Positions 37,606 through 47,038 are shown, counted from the first letter of the stretch. The stretch: 64,000 bases of DNA from Microglena sp. YARC (GCA_022414725.1 CM039463.1:91398888-91462887), one strand, 5' to 3'. Notes: a model not told the origin generated them from the sequence alone. Translations and numbers: made by a program.

Positions 37606-38169
37606 TACAGCTAGGGACATTTGATATTGGGACACCTTATATTTTGGGGATTCTGAAAAGTTGACCAATTCAAGATTTGTAACCGATCTTGTCAATACAG
37701 ATACTGTCTTCAGGTGATTGACACAAAAAATTCAAGGCATCTAAAGACACTGAATTTACATGTTCAAAGTACCCTGAAAAGTCAAACTGATGGCTAACAT
37801 CGTGCGCATCAATAATCCTTTTCAAAGCGTTACTGTAATCAAATATATCTGCTACATCTGGAATTATTGGGCACATGCAGCGATATTTTCGCTTGAGCAA
37901 ACTAAAGACATTCTCAATAGCGTTAAACTCTGGACTGTAAGGAGGTACAAAGAGTGGTCGTATTCCTACAGAAAATGGGTGTTCCTGCCTCCCGGCCGAT
38001 TTTTTTAAATTTCTAATCAGGATTTAGAGCCTCCTGAACGACTCGCTAGCTTGAGACATCAGCACCAAGGAATCACAAATCCGCTCCATACCATGTTTCG
38101 CAACCAGTCAAAATCGGCCGGGAGGCAGGAACGCCCATTAGAATCGAACATAGAAATCGTCTCCTTTGA
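37606..38169 (-). pseudogene. Family I transposase C-terminal fragment with nested MITE-A
   Basis: Starts at a full TACAGCTAGGGACATTTGAT terminus and encodes the transposase end from PPYSPEFNAIEN onward on the minus strand. A MITE-A (37974-38139) splits it. The remaining bit ends with a duplicated ATCGTCTCCTTTGAA at 38155-38180. Confidence 0.9.
37974..38139 (+). mobile_element. MITE-A
   Basis: 166 bp. The transposase sequence CTACAGAATCGAAC (27233) is the empty site, and AGAA is duplicated. One T for C change in the left terminus. Confidence 0.92.
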
Positions 38170-38199
38170 AATCGTCTCCTTGGTGTCGCACTGGGGTGC

Positions 38200-38397
38200 A
38201 TGTTTGATCAGGAGGTGCTGGTGACGTACGATGGGCTCGAGACGGCATTGGACAAGTATTGGAGTGGGGCGCAAGTACGGATGACGCACGCTTTCCGGGG
38301 TGTGTTCGGGACGCCCGCTCTCCCGATGGGTTCTTGTTGCATCACTACATGTAATGATGATGCGGGTTCTGAGTCTGAGTCTGATGTGGAGTTCTGA
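38200..38397 (+). CDS. small hypothetical protein, probably a 3' fragment
   Basis: 65 residues: MFDQEVLVTYDGLETALDKY ... and a Ser/Glu-rich end (GSESESDVEF). It lies between a transposase fragment and an IS607-type left end. Probably the tail of a gene cut by the transposon. Confidence 0.35.
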   Translation: MFDQEVLVTYDGLETALDKYWSGAQVRMTHAFRGVFGTPALPMGSCCITTCNDDAGSESESDVEF

Positions 38398-38412
38398 GTC
38401 TGAGGTGCCTGG

Positions 38413-38462
38413 GGAAGGGTTGCAACAGTTGACTCGTTTTCTTTCCGAAAATAAGTAAACTT
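38413..38462 (+). mobile_element. IS607-type left-end-like sequence
   Basis: GGGTTGCAACAGTTGACTCG then TTTTCTTTCCGAAAATAAGT then AAACTTAACAG matches 63351-63400, 15 bp after the stop of the preceding frame. Confidence 0.6.
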
Positions 38463-38654
38463 AACAGAGTGGGGAGTGAAGTGACGTCCACTTTCTTGGA
38501 TGTGAAAGAGGCGAGAAAACTCAATACATTAAACCCAGAGTGGGTAGAGACGTTGATGGGATTGATGTAAGCCTCCGGAAGAATTCTTCAGTATTTATTT
38601 TTTGTTGAAATAATTGTTTGTTGTTGAAATAATATCGTGGAACGTAAAAGCATG

Positions 38655-38769
38655 GACAATTCCTCAGACTCCTCAAAAAATATTTGTAGTGAACCACGGA
38701 CCTGTATCTGGTTTAAGGGGATATCATTCAAATTCATGAGTGTCCCAAAATTATTTGAGAACAACTGTA
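38655..38769 (+). mobile_element. Family II left end, solo
   Basis: CTCAGACTCCTCAAAAAATA through TGTCCCAAAATTATTTGAGA and ACAACTGTA equals the transposase-side end of 39594-40291. It ends 11 bp before the J-domain gene. Confidence 0.85.
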
Positions 38770-38780
38770 CACATCAATAA

Positions 38781-39332
38781 ATGCCGTATATGGTCAGCAG
38801 CCACTATGAATTGTTGGAGGTGGCAGACACTGCAACGACAGAGGAGATTCGGCGAGCATACCGGCAAGCAGCTCTGAAATGGCATCCGGACAAATGGGCA
38901 ACAGCTCCTGACAGCCAAAGGAATGCTGCTCAGGAGCGTTTCAAACTGTTGTGCGCGGCTTACGAAGTGTTGAGTGATCCTGACAAGCGTGAAGCGTATG
39001 ACCGCCAACACACGCACCCGTTACATCCAGCATCAATGGAGGATGCGTGGGTGGTGTTTTCCCGTGTTGTAATAGAGAGTGTAAAAGAGGAAATGCAGAT
39101 ATCGGATGATACGGCACCCACGGCGTTGAAGCTTATTGCTAGCCTGTTGCTTCCAGCAGAAGGGTTCTACTTCGGTGGGCTGTCTGGGGTGTTTGCCAGC
39201 AACGCCCTGGGCATTTTGTTGATCAACCCTCATGGATTGACAAACGTCTGGCGCAACATGACACCCGAGCAGAAGAGGGAATTTCAGGCAGCAGTGTTCT
39301 GCCTGGCAAGGCAGAGGAGTGAGGGGGCGTAG
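38781..39332 (+). CDS. J-domain (DnaJ/Hsp40-like) protein
   Basis: 183 residues. The J domain occupies residues 6-75: [34 protein letters not shown] with the HPD tripeptide needed to stimulate Hsp70, and [20 protein letters not shown]. There is no G/F or zinc region, so it is a type III J protein. The C-terminal 100 residues have a Gly/Leu-rich hydrophobic stretch ([20 protein letters not shown]) that may insert in a membrane. Such viral proteins recruit host Hsp70. The frame is complete. A Family II end abuts the start and an IS607-type end follows the stop. Confidence 0.9.
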   Translation: MPYMVSSHYELLEVADTATTEEIRRAYRQAALKWHPDKWATAPDSQRNAAQERFKLLCAAYEVLSDPDKREAYDRQHTHPLHPASMEDAWVVFSRVVIESVKEEMQISDDTAPTALKLIASLLLPAEGFYFGGLSGVFASNALGILLINPHGLTNVWRNMTPEQKREFQAAVFCLARQRSEGA

Positions 39333-39362
39333 AGGTTGGTTTCATGGCGCGAGGGAGACGGG

Positions 39363-39530
39363 GTGTCCCTGGAAGGTTGCAACAGTTGCCTCGTTTGCTT
39401 TCACTGTAACGCTTGAGCTTCTTTCTCACTGTAACGCTTGATCTTCTTTCTCACTTGAACACTTGGGCTTCTTTCTCACTGAAAGTCATCGGAGTGCACT
39501 GTAAAACTTGAGCTTATCACTGGAACACTT
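39363..39530 (+). mobile_element. IS607-type left-end-like sequence and ~26-bp repeats
   Basis: GGAAGGTTGCAACAGTTGCC then TCGTTTGCTTTC (39370-39401), then four imperfect units of CTTTCTCACTGTAACGCTTG. It lies 30 bp after the J-protein stop. Confidence 0.55.
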
Positions 39531-39593
39531 GGGCGTTTCCCCGGTAGGATGGAATACAAGGGCTCATTTTGTTCAGAGTAGCTTGTGTTGATA

Positions 39594-40291
39594 CAGTAGT
39601 TCTAAAATAAAGTGGGACACACCTTATAATCATCCAGACTACAGGTCGTTGCTTTTGGGCAACGTTGGGGGGGTGCAGCAGGTTGAAGAGGTTCTCGAAG
39701 ATATTCCGAGTAGCCTCTTTGGTAAACCGTTCAACCGTCTGTGTCCCCATATCAGTATCAGGGGGTGGTGGGGTTTTCGAGGAACTTCTCGGCGCGTCTC
39801 GGCGAAACGCTAGAGATCGCTCCCTCCCAAAGACTTGGTGGATTGTAAGCATCAGGATGTTCCTGGAAGCGTTCACATCGCGGTCCCAAGTCTTCCCGCA
39901 GTGGAGCCTACCACCGCTCTGTTGGCGTGGCGCTCCGCTTTGACTGCTTTTGCAGTGGAGAATCTTGTGAATCCGCTTGCGTCCTTCTGTACATTCCCAA
40001 CCAGTACCGTCTTGCTTCTTACGATGAGTGAGTGCCACCATGTTGCAAAGGCGGTTCTCACAGCAGCTGCATCGTTGAGATGTTCTGAACTCATCAACGT
40101 CCTCCATGATTTACCAGCCTGATCAGCATTGACCCATCTGTGTAGTGAGCTCTTGGACACTTTGTATATATTACAAACCTTCCTCAGACTCCTCAAAAAA
40201 TATTTGTAGTGAACCACGGACCTGTATCTGGTTTAAGGGGATATCATTCAAATTATACAGAGTGTCCCAAAATTATTTGAGAACAACTGTA
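39594..40291. mobile_element. Family II Fanzor/IS630 element, internally deleted
   Basis: 698 bp with termini TACAGTAGTTCTAAAATAAA and ...TTATTTGAGAACAACTGTA. On the minus strand it joins the first ~32 transposase residues (SLRKVCNIYKVSKSSLHRWV, 40217-40120) to the last ~165 residues of a Fanzor. Transposase and Fanzor read in the same direction here, unlike Family I where they diverge. Confidence 0.85.
39597..40107 (-). pseudogene. C-terminal part of a second Fanzor type
   Basis: Encodes VDEFRTSQRCSCCENRL (the DE-x-x-TS motif leading into a CxxC zinc ribbon), a second Cys pair near GGRLHCGKTWDRDVNASRN (RuvC-III with its Asp), and a Pro-rich tail. Clearly related to but distinct from Family I. 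The RuvC-I half is deleted. The terminal ~30 codons overlap the hairpin-bearing transposon end. Confidence 0.8.
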
Positions 40292-40342
40292 TGGTTTCAA
40301 TTATTTACTTTCCAGGATAATAAGTGAACAACGCCTGTCGAG

Positions 40343-40975
40343 ATGAACATCCTGATGTTGTTGGTGGCCAAGATCCTGGGCGTAAAGTCAGAAGGTGCTG
40401 ATAGTGACGTTTTCGCCCTCATGGAGGGCGCGATGAATGTCATGGGCATTCACAACTTGCTCCCGCAGTCAGCCCGCCGCGTTGACATAGCTGAAGTTGC
40501 CACAGAGCTCCTTTCTGGCGATCAGATCCTCATTCGGACAGCGGGGAGCAATGAGATCTTCCATCATGGAATCTTTGTTGGTCCCATTTCAGGAGTGCAG
40601 GGGGGTAAAAATCTCGTGGTTGATTTTTGGGGCTCACAGGATGCGGGCAAACAAGAGGCCAAGATCCGGCTGCGTACATTGGGCGAATTCATGGAGGTCC
40701 CCGGCTGGCCTGAGCTTGCTGTAATGTGTTGGGATAGCGACACACCAGAGCTTCGGGAGTTCTCGGCGGCACTGGCGTTGGGGCTGCACAGGGATCTGCA
40801 AGATTGCTCTGGCCTCTATCACTTGCTGGGCCGCAACTGTGACTACTTTGCGACATGGTGCCGTACGCTCAGGTGGGATTCAGTTAAGTTGTCTCGAATT
40901 GCCGCTCAGGTGTACCTGATGACACATGCATTGCCTTTTTATCCAACACAAAAAATCAAAGCCTGGTTTGTTTAA
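40343..40975 (+). CDS. LRAT-domain (NlpC/P60-superfamily) protein
   Basis: 210 residues. The LRAT core contains GDQILIRTAGSNEIFHHGIF (the catalytic His in the H-x-G-I-F/Y strand, about residue 77), VVDFWGSQDAG, and LGRNCDYFATWCRTLRWDS (the catalytic Cys in the N-C-x-x-F motif, about residue 170). LRAT-like enzymes transfer or hydrolyse acyl chains of lipids. The N-terminal 50 residues have no recognised domain and a hydrophobic start (MNILMLLVAKILGV) that may attach to membrane. Complete; a broken paralogue lies at 19834-20628. A Family II end finishes 51 bp upstream. Confidence 0.8.
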   Translation: MNILMLLVAKILGVKSEGADSDVFALMEGAMNVMGIHNLLPQSARRVDIAEVATELLSGDQILIRTAGSNEIFHHGIFVGPISGVQGGKNLVVDFWGSQDAGKQEAKIRLRTLGEFMEVPGWPELAVMCWDSDTPELREFSAALALGLHRDLQDCSGLYHLLGRNCDYFATWCRTLRWDSVKLSRIAAQVYLMTHALPFYPTQKIKAWFV

Positions 40976-40982
40976 AATATTT

Positions 40983-41312
40983 TCATTTTGTTTTTGTTGT
41001 GATGTATGTGGGAGTCTGCTCAAGTCCAGAGCATCGGCGGCAATCTGACTTGTTTACACGCGTGCTTCGAGGCGCGCGAAAACACGTGTCAGATCTGACC
41101 TTGTTTACACACGTATTTTCATGGGCGCGAGGAAAACACACATGTAGTCTAAAGCAGACGTCTGCTTGACACACTATTTCGGGATCATGAAAGGGAAATC
41201 GTGGGCCCCACGGAGTGGGGCACCGTGCCGACAATGAAGCTACTGCCCGTCATGCGGTTGAGGACCGTCTCAGGCAAGAGTTGTTGTCGTTCTCGCCTGA
41301 TGACGTTGTTGC
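40983..41312. other. no gene seen
   Basis: Contains two imperfect copies of TCTGACTTGTTTACACGCGTG / TCTGACCTTGTTTACACACGT with CGCGCGAAAACAC (41040-41160). The minus-strand frame at 40983-41234 follows these repeats and has no motif. Confidence 0.4.
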
Positions 41313-41417
41313 TACAGTCAGAGACGCAATTTGTGGGACACCCTACCGGTGACCCTTGAACCCAATGGGTAGATCAGCTAAAGGCGAGTACATATTTTTG
41401 CCCTTCATCTCTGTATT

Positions 41418-42606
41418 TCAGCATTTAAGCTGGCCCAAAGGATAACAAGGCAAGCTGCTGACAAACCCAGGTGGGTCGGTCGGTTTAGCGCTCACACTCG
41501 CCTCGATGGAAACTGTGGTTTTGGGGGGAGGCGAGGGAACACAGAATGCCTCAGGTCGCTCTCTCCCGTCCATCCACGTTGTCAGAAGCAGAAGAAGGTT
41601 CTTGGCAGCGTTCACGTCTCGGTTCCAGGTTGCACCACAGCGCACATTGGATGATGCGCTTTTGACACTGTCTCTAAAGTGCAGTACTTTGTGGACCTTG
41701 ACGTTCTTCACCACCATCTTCTGCTTCTCAACAGTTATAGACCCGTCGATTGGGGACTCTTTGCAAACTCCGCGCCAGACTACAATGGGCGTTCCTGCCT
41801 CCCGGCCGATTTTGACTGGTTGCGAAACATGGTATGGAGCGGATTTGTGATTCCTTGGTGCTGATGTCTCAAGCTAGCGAGTCGTTCAGGAGGCTCTAAA
41901 TCCTGATTAGAAATTTAAAAAAATCGGCCGGGAGGCAGGAGCGCCCATTCTACGCTGTCTGCCTTCATGTTGACAAGCCTCTGGAAGCAGCCGTGACATT
42001 TACAAGAAGTGTTGCGTTCGTCGACGTTTTTGAACAAAACATTCTTACGACGTGAGAGGCACCTCCTGACTTTTGATGGGCCCAGAACATGAACGACTGA
42101 TACCATACCCTTGGTTGGACCAGTTGCCGAAGCCAACAACGGTCGTCTGTGCCCTTGGTGCAATCACATCGCATACCTTTTCAATCGTCTTCTGTTTACC
42201 AACGTATCGAAAGAATCGCATAGATCGGTAGCCTTTGTTGGCTCTGTGTTGTAGGAGGATCGGGAGCGCTTTGAGATAAGCTCTGACATGGTCCTGCAGG
42301 TCGACCATGTTGCTCGTATTAGGCGATGGAATGGACTTCACGAGGTATTGAGTCTCGTCATTCCATTTGTAGGTGCGACGCTTGCTTGTATTGTACCCAG
42401 CAACTTCGCTAAAGCGAGCCGAGCTGAAAGACTCGATGCGACCTGCAGAAGATGCTACCGTGACGATATCTGTCATTCCAGGGTCTACTCCGACACGCAG
42501 CGCACCCACTGCGTCCTTGCACTCTACGATATTTGCGTCCTTGGGATAGCCTGCGTTTTCTCCTTCTTCAACGACCTCTTCTTTACCCTTCTGCTTCATT
42601 TGGACG
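41418..42606 (-). pseudogene. Fanzor nuclease, copy 4 (5' truncated)
   Basis: Holds RuvC-I (GVDPGMTDIVT), the DE-x-x-TS motif with CKCHGC zinc finger in a single phase (no 2-nt deletion), and RuvC-III (RDVNAAKNLL). A MITE-A lies at 41784-41949 and a small deletion near 42070 removes part of the IKEIRR codons and shifts the frame. The N-terminal half is absent. Confidence 0.85.
41784..41949 (-). mobile_element. MITE-A inside Fanzor copy 4
   Basis: The empty site GACTACGCTGTCTGCC at 21895 shows that CTAC was duplicated. 30-bp terminal repeats with one change (GAGCGCCCATT). Confidence 0.93.
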
Positions 42607-42901
42607 GATTCCTTGATACGAAAACTGAGAATCTTATCCAAAGTACTTTTCGTTGCTTTGACAACAGCGAACGTGGACACAACCAATGTGGCCACACTCT
42701 CAATTCTAGGGCTTTTGATCAAGGCAGCTACAGCCACAACAGTCCCAGCGACGGCCATGTCATGCGACAATACAAGAACTTGAAGCAACTGCTCCCGTAC
42801 GCAGAAGAATGGACCTCTCCCCTTCCGCAGATCATCGTTGATTCGAAAGCAAGAGACGATATGGTCAAACCAACAGAGATGTCAATAAGGTGTCTGCTCC
42901 T
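42607..42901. other. unassigned segment beyond the truncated transposon
   Basis: Plus-strand translation gives GHVMRQYKNLKQLLPYAEEW and LPQIIVDSKARDDMVKP, which look protein-like, but no start or family is recognisable. Probably the fragment of a gene into which the transposon inserted. Confidence 0.3.
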
Positions 42902-42957
42902 ACAGTCGGCGGAACAGTAAAATGAAACATCCCAATAAACGGTATAAGGCGTCGACA
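42902..42957 (+). mobile_element. MITE-C left end, solo
   Basis: TACAGTCGGCGGAACAGTAA, AATGAAACATCCCAATAAAC and GGTATAAGGCG. It matches 3880-3945 inverted and 17627-17670. Confidence 0.7.
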
Positions 42958-43229
42958 GACCAGTTTTGCAGATCCAAGCAAAGCACTCGCAATTCCATGC
43001 GATCAGATTGTACTTCTTTAGAGCAAACTCAGGTGATTACACCATCCACTTGGCAAGGTCGACGACGCGTTGGTGTTCGAATTTCTCGGACTCGGACCCG
43101 GACTCGGAGTTGGCAGAGGCATACGGCACGATACCAAAAGTCGCTCTTGCTCCAATGGTGTGCGAGCCGATCTGTAGCTTGGTTGGTTGCGTTTATTATA
43201 TGCATCAAATTCCCTAGTCAGGTGAGTAA

Positions 43230-43790
43230 ATGAGCATCACACAGACAAATTGTAAGCCACAAGTAATGTACATTTTAGGGCGCAGGGAAAGTGGGAAGAG
43301 TCACGCTATCACTCAACTTATTGCTAAACATTCACCAACCACTCTAATATTGGTCATGACAGAACATAACAAGGAGTACCATGCTTTACATACACCAGAG
43401 GCAACGTTGTGTAAACTGTCTGAATCTGAATCAGAATCACCTTCACTTGACGGTTTCAATGTGCTAGCATTTGATGACATCCATCTTTTTAATGTACAAG
43501 GCCGCCAATTGTTACACAATGCCATGCAGTCGAAAGCTCGTGCTGTCATCGTGTCTGTCTCTCACCCGTGCAGCATTCCCCTAGCCGGTCGAGACACCAT
43601 CTTACAACTCAGTCAGTATCATGACCATCACGGATCTGACTGGGTGAAGATGTTGAAGGCCACGTATGCATTCCAACTAGCTGCAAATGTGCCTGGTTCT
43701 GGAAATACATCCACAGGCGATACAAACATCTGCACTGCTATGCCACCGGACTGTACAACCTCCATTTATAAGGATGTATTTTTTGCATGA
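43230..43790 (+). CDS. P-loop NTPase, possibly a packaging-type ATPase
   Basis: 186 residues. MYILGRRESGKSHAITQLIA contains Walker A (G-R-R-E-S-G-K-S, about residues 18-25), and LDGFNVLAFDDIHLFNVQG gives a Walker B strand ending in Asp-Asp. ARAVIVSVSHPCSIPL resembles a sensor strand. The short N-terminus and order of motifs recall viral A32/FtsK-type DNA-packaging ATPases, but length is below the usual 250 or more and the arginine finger is not identifiable, so other P-loop families remain possible. Appears complete. Confidence 0.55.
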   Translation: MSITQTNCKPQVMYILGRRESGKSHAITQLIAKHSPTTLILVMTEHNKEYHALHTPEATLCKLSESESESPSLDGFNVLAFDDIHLFNVQGRQLLHNAMQSKARAVIVSVSHPCSIPLAGRDTILQLSQYHDHHGSDWVKMLKATYAFQLAANVPGSGNTSTGDTNICTAMPPDCTTSIYKDVFFA

Positions 43791-44281
43791 GAGTGGACAC
43801 ATGAAAAGCCCACTCTCATGCACAGGATCACACCGCTTTAAGGCCAAAATGCTGAAATACGGGATGACGGGGCACAAAGGATGCGACTTTAGCTACCCAT
43901 TCATTATTGGGTTCAATGGTCACCGGTAGAAACACGTCGCATGGGATGGCGTGGGATGACATCACGCAGCATGGGACTTTTCCGCGATGTGAACGCTTCC
44001 AGGAATGGCGCCACGGAGAGGGCCAGAGGGATTCAGTTGTAGATTTTATTAAACAAGGGGAGCCCACACTTCACATCACCCAGCAGACACACTACTGATT
44101 TACACACACACACACACACACGCGACGCCGCGGATTATAGATGCAGGCAGGAAGGGAGGTTGTTGTCAGTTGTGCAGGGGAGGGACACGCATGGAACACA
44201 CACGCACGCAAACGGAGGGGGGAATTGTGAAGAAAAAAATGTAGTATAAAAAAAAATAGGGTTTACTAACTAAACTAATGA
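43791..44281. other. no gene; fragments of known repeats
   Basis: 43840-43930 is a diverged Family I end (AAAATGCTGAAATACGGGAT ... GGGTTCAATGGTCACCGGTAG). 44057-44100 is a repeat IV fragment. 44115-44200 (ACGCGACGCCGCGGATTATA) matches 36240-36300. The last lies near both zinc-knuckle genes. Confidence 0.6.
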
Positions 44282-45175
44282 CTAAAGCTGGCTGAGGGAC
44301 AGGGAGCAAAGCTCAATTGAGAGATCTATAGCAGCGCGCTTCTTAGCGAGGTAAGACTCACGCTTGGAGGGAGTCTGGGTCATGCACGCGAGGTGCGAGC
44401 ACTTGCCCGTGGTAAACTGAGGGCCACCATTGCAGTCGCTCAAGAGAACCTGGCGACGGCTGCACGGGTTGCCGTTAATGGTGACGGCACTGCATCCCAG
44501 GGTGGGGGAGTACCCCACGATGGTCAGATCGCTGTATTTGGAGCCAACAGGAAGCTCGTTCTTCAGAGGGGCCCCGCAACGACCAACACGACCGGAGGCC
44601 AAGGAGGAGGAGGGGGGGCACGTTGAAAACGAGACACCAGAAGCAGCAGGAGCAGCAGGAGCAGGAACAGCAGGAACAGCAGTAGGAACAGCATCAGGAA
44701 CAGCAGAAGCAGAGCGTGAAGCATTGGCGCGGGGGCGCTTATTCCCTCCGGAACCCTCATCAGACATGCAAACGTCCTCCTCTGGGAGGGAGACGGTGGC
44801 ACTGGCAAGGGAAAGCACGGAGGATGTAGCAGAATTGGTATCCGCAGCAGCGACGGCATCCGCAGCAGCGACGGCAATAGGGAGAAGCATGGCCTGTAGA
44901 GGCGTCTTCTCACCTTTGGGTTTATCTACGATAAACCTCTCGTGCGCCATCTTCATTGCGCCGACAGAGTCGGCGAGGCATGATGGAACGCAACTGGGGT
45001 TCATTGAAAGTATAGCGGCGCATATGCCCTTCAATTGAGGGACGGTGGCGCGGGATAGCTTCTTTCGGTCGTTCTTTAGGACCACGACGAAGATACTGGT
45101 AGTATCTACGAACAGGGTCATCTGGGCAGACATAGACATGTTGTTGGTGGTAGACATGTTGTTGGTGGTAGACAA
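44282..45175 (-). CDS. zinc-knuckle protein with Ala/Pro linker
   Basis: 297 residues. Starts with repeats MSTTNNMSTTNNMSMSAQ, then a helical N-terminal domain (LSRATVPQLKGICAAILSMN), a long low-complexity Ala/Val/Pro region (VPTAVPAVPAPAAPAAS), and a C-terminal knuckle C-S-A-V-T-x-x-G-x-x-C-S-R-R ... C-S-H-L-A-C. The knuckle matches the type in the gene at 36619. A (TTG/CAA)n run precedes the start, as at 36619. Likely a nucleic-acid-binding viral protein; function unknown. Confidence 0.6.
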   Translation of the reverse strand: MSTTNNMSTTNNMSMSAQMTLFVDTTSIFVVVLKNDRKKLSRATVPQLKGICAAILSMNPSCVPSCLADSVGAMKMAHERFIVDKPKGEKTPLQAMLLPIAVAAADAVAAADTNSATSSVLSLASATVSLPEEDVCMSDEGSGGNKRPRANASRSASAVPDAVPTAVPAVPAPAAPAASGVSFSTCPPSSSLASGRVGRCGAPLKNELPVGSKYSDLTIVGYSPTLGCSAVTINGNPCSRRQVLLSDCNGGPQFTTGKCSHLACMTQTPSKRESYLAKKRAAIDLSIELCSLSLSQL

Positions 45176-45308
45176 GTTGTTGTTGTTGTTGTTGTTGTTG
45201 TTGTAGTTGGTGTTTTCAAATGAACAAAAAATGCGTCAATTTTTTTTTTAGCATGGAAAAACGGATGGCGAAATTCAACAACAGCAACAACTGGGGGTTA
45301 GCTGGGGG

Positions 45309-45385
45309 GATGCCAACGTTGCCAAAAGCAACGATCTGCAAGTTCGATTATAAAGGGTGTCCCACTTTATTTGAGAATAACTGTA
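45309..45385 (+). mobile_element. Family II right end, solo
   Basis: CAACGTTGCCAAAAGCAACG stem-loop, then ATTATAAAGGGTGTCCCACT and TTATTTGAGAATAACTGTA. It ends at the 5' edge of the next reading frame. Confidence 0.85.
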
Positions 45386-45389
45386 TAGA

Positions 45390-45776
45390 TTGACAGATTA
45401 CGCTTCGGACATCACTGTGTCGGGTACGTCCGACTTGATTTGCACTAGGGTCCAAGATGTTCATCTTGATACAATTGAAAAGCAAAAAACATTGGAATTG
45501 GCCCGCCTCATGAGAGGCCTCATGCCTGAATGGGGTAGTGATTACATCGAACGATACATTCCTAACGAGATCCAGTGCCAGTTGCACAACAAGAGAACAT
45601 GGATGGATGAAGATGGATTCTGGTGGGGATTTGACAAAGTCTGTGCTAGGAAGTATAAGCAGACTAACGTCATTATTCTTGCTACGAAGCATTACGGACT
45701 TGGGACATATGAACATAAAGTACTAGTCACTCTAAATAGTTCGGTACAAGTGGTGTGGGAAGACGATTTATCATGA
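45390..45776 (+). CDS. hypothetical protein, 5' end probably displaced
   Basis: 128 residues if initiated at TTG 45390. There is no ATG until MRGLMPEWG. TIEKQKTLELARLMRGLMPE and NEIQCQLHNKRTWMDEDGFW suggest helix then strand; the end is VLVTLNSSVQVVWEDD. No family recognised. The transposon end lies 4 bp from the start of the open frame, so the true N-terminus may be missing. Confidence 0.4.
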   Translation: MTDYASDITVSGTSDLICTRVQDVHLDTIEKQKTLELARLMRGLMPEWGSDYIERYIPNEIQCQLHNKRTWMDEDGFWWGFDKVCARKYKQTNVIILATKHYGLGTYEHKVLVTLNSSVQVVWEDDLS

Positions 45777-45850
45777 TCAACACAATGTTCAATTGATACT
45801 GTTCCTTAGTCAATGCGATTTTTGACTCACACATTTGTGTGTGCACATTG

Positions 45851-45992
45851 TACAGTCGGAGACGCAATTTGTGACCATTGAACCCAATGGGTAGATCAGC
45901 TAAAGGTGAGTACATATTTTTGCCCTTCATCTCTGTATTTCAGCATTTAAGCTGGCCCAAAGGATAACTAATTGCTGCCGTTTCTGCCAATG
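45851..45992. mobile_element. Family I deletion derivative
   Basis: The Fanzor-side terminus (TACAGTCGGAGACGCAATTT ... GGCCCAAAGGATAAC) is joined at about 45969 to an internal transposase piece (TAATTGCTGCCGTTTCTGC). It then runs into MITE-C. Confidence 0.75.
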
Positions 45993-46256
45993 TTCTTTTG
46001 GGCCACGGTACCTGGGAAGAGGCGATCGTTTAAGTGCGGCTGGTCCTTCTCGAAAGTACCGACAAAAGAACGATATGGAGTCTGCAGGATGGAGAGCCGT
46101 GATCTAAAAAAGAACCACGATATTCTCGTTAACATCCTGCAATTTGTTGATTCAAAATCGTATTGGTGTTCCACTGCCCCGTGGGTTGCTACACCATTAG
46201 GTTACACCGTAAGGCCGTACACGAAGCGGTTTCATTTTAGTATTCCGTCGACTGTA
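45993..46256 (-). mobile_element. MITE-C
   Basis: GGGCCACGGTACCTGGGAAG, GGCTGGTCCTTCTCGAAAG and CAATTTGTTGATTCAAAATC, with terminus TTAGTATTCCGTCGACTGTA. Best preserved together with 3311-3741. Confidence 0.8.
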
Positions 46257-46417
46257 AGGAAAGCAGAAGCCAACATATTATTGAGAAGCTTCGAGAGCAG
46301 ACCTACAAATTGGCTTGCGAGTTTCGCACAGTTCACTCGCGATTCAATTGTTGTTGTTGACATCAAGTGGTGTGATACGGTTCTCATCCAAGTGTTGGCA
46401 ACATAATATATAGTTAT

Positions 46418-46652
46418 AATGGGCGTTCCTGGCTCCCGGCCGATTTTTTGAATTTTCCGGGACTCGTCGGCTTCAAACTGTGAACTCGAACGCGGTCGAA
46501 AATCGCCGGTGATGGATTCGGAAGCTGCGCAGAAGCTAGAGCCTTGGGAACGAATCGCCGGCCAGAGATTTCGACCATCCCGGAATCGCGACCATGCGAC
46601 AGACGCGAACCTTTGACCAGTCAAAATCGGCCGGGAGCGAGGAACGCCCATT
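46418..46652 (+). mobile_element. long MITE-A variant, 235 bp
   Basis: The same termini (AATGGGCGTTCCTGGCTCCC / GGGAGCGAGGAACGCCCATT) but a different interior of about 175 bp (CTTCAAACTGTGAACTCG, GAAAATCGCCGGTGATGG). The ends carry paired differences (CTGGCTCCC left, GGGAGCGAG right). It may represent the longer parent of the 166-bp form. Confidence 0.8.
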
Positions 46653-46884
46653 ATATATCACTTGACAAGCATGAGGTTGATTGCTTGAAATCTTTCATGT
46701 CATAGCACGCATGGTTCTTTCCCATCAGCACACCATACATCGGAAATCCCTTGTGAATGTAAGCCTCGTTTACTAGCCCCACGATACTTGTTGTCTTATC
46801 CAAGTCGTTGTGCGTTGTTGGGTTGTCTATTGTTACAATGGACCCTACAGTGTACGTGGGATTCTGGTAAGGTAAGTAATCCAT
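46653..46884 (-). CDS. small beta-rich protein, 3' truncated by MITE-A
   Basis: Starts MDYLPYQNPTYTVGSIVTID, then TTHNDLDKTTSIVGLVNEAY and FPMYGVLMGKNHACYDMKDF. The pattern (G-S/D-x-V-x-I-D-N ... G-I-V-G-L ... M-Y-G-V) looks like an SH3-like barrel used by small viral proteins. The frame runs to the MITE-A boundary at 46652, so the C-terminus is lost or altered. Confidence 0.5.
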
Positions 46885-46969
46885 GTCTGAAGATCGTGTT
46901 TTGAAATGTACAATATAAAACCCTAAACAATTACAGTCAGTTGCCGCTTACTGATTTCATTGGGATACC

Positions 46970-47038
46970 CCTATGGAGAATTCATTGTCTTTCTTACTAC
47001 ATGTCCCCCGGACGGCCGGATGTGTAATAAGAAATTCA
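46970..47038. repeat. 68-bp inverted partner of 35803-35870
   Basis: GATACCCCTATGGAGAATTC, TTTCTTACTACATGTCCCCC and GGATGTGTAATAAGAAATTC. See the partner entry. Confidence 0.7.

Larger units (their letters stand above)
41313..42606. mobile_element. Family I transposon, copy 4 (truncated)
   Basis: The Fanzor-side terminus TACAGTCAGAGACGCAATTT is present. The element stops at about 42606 within the Fanzor (before the RuvC-I part) and continues into unrelated sequence. Minus orientation, like copy 2. Confidence 0.85.
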
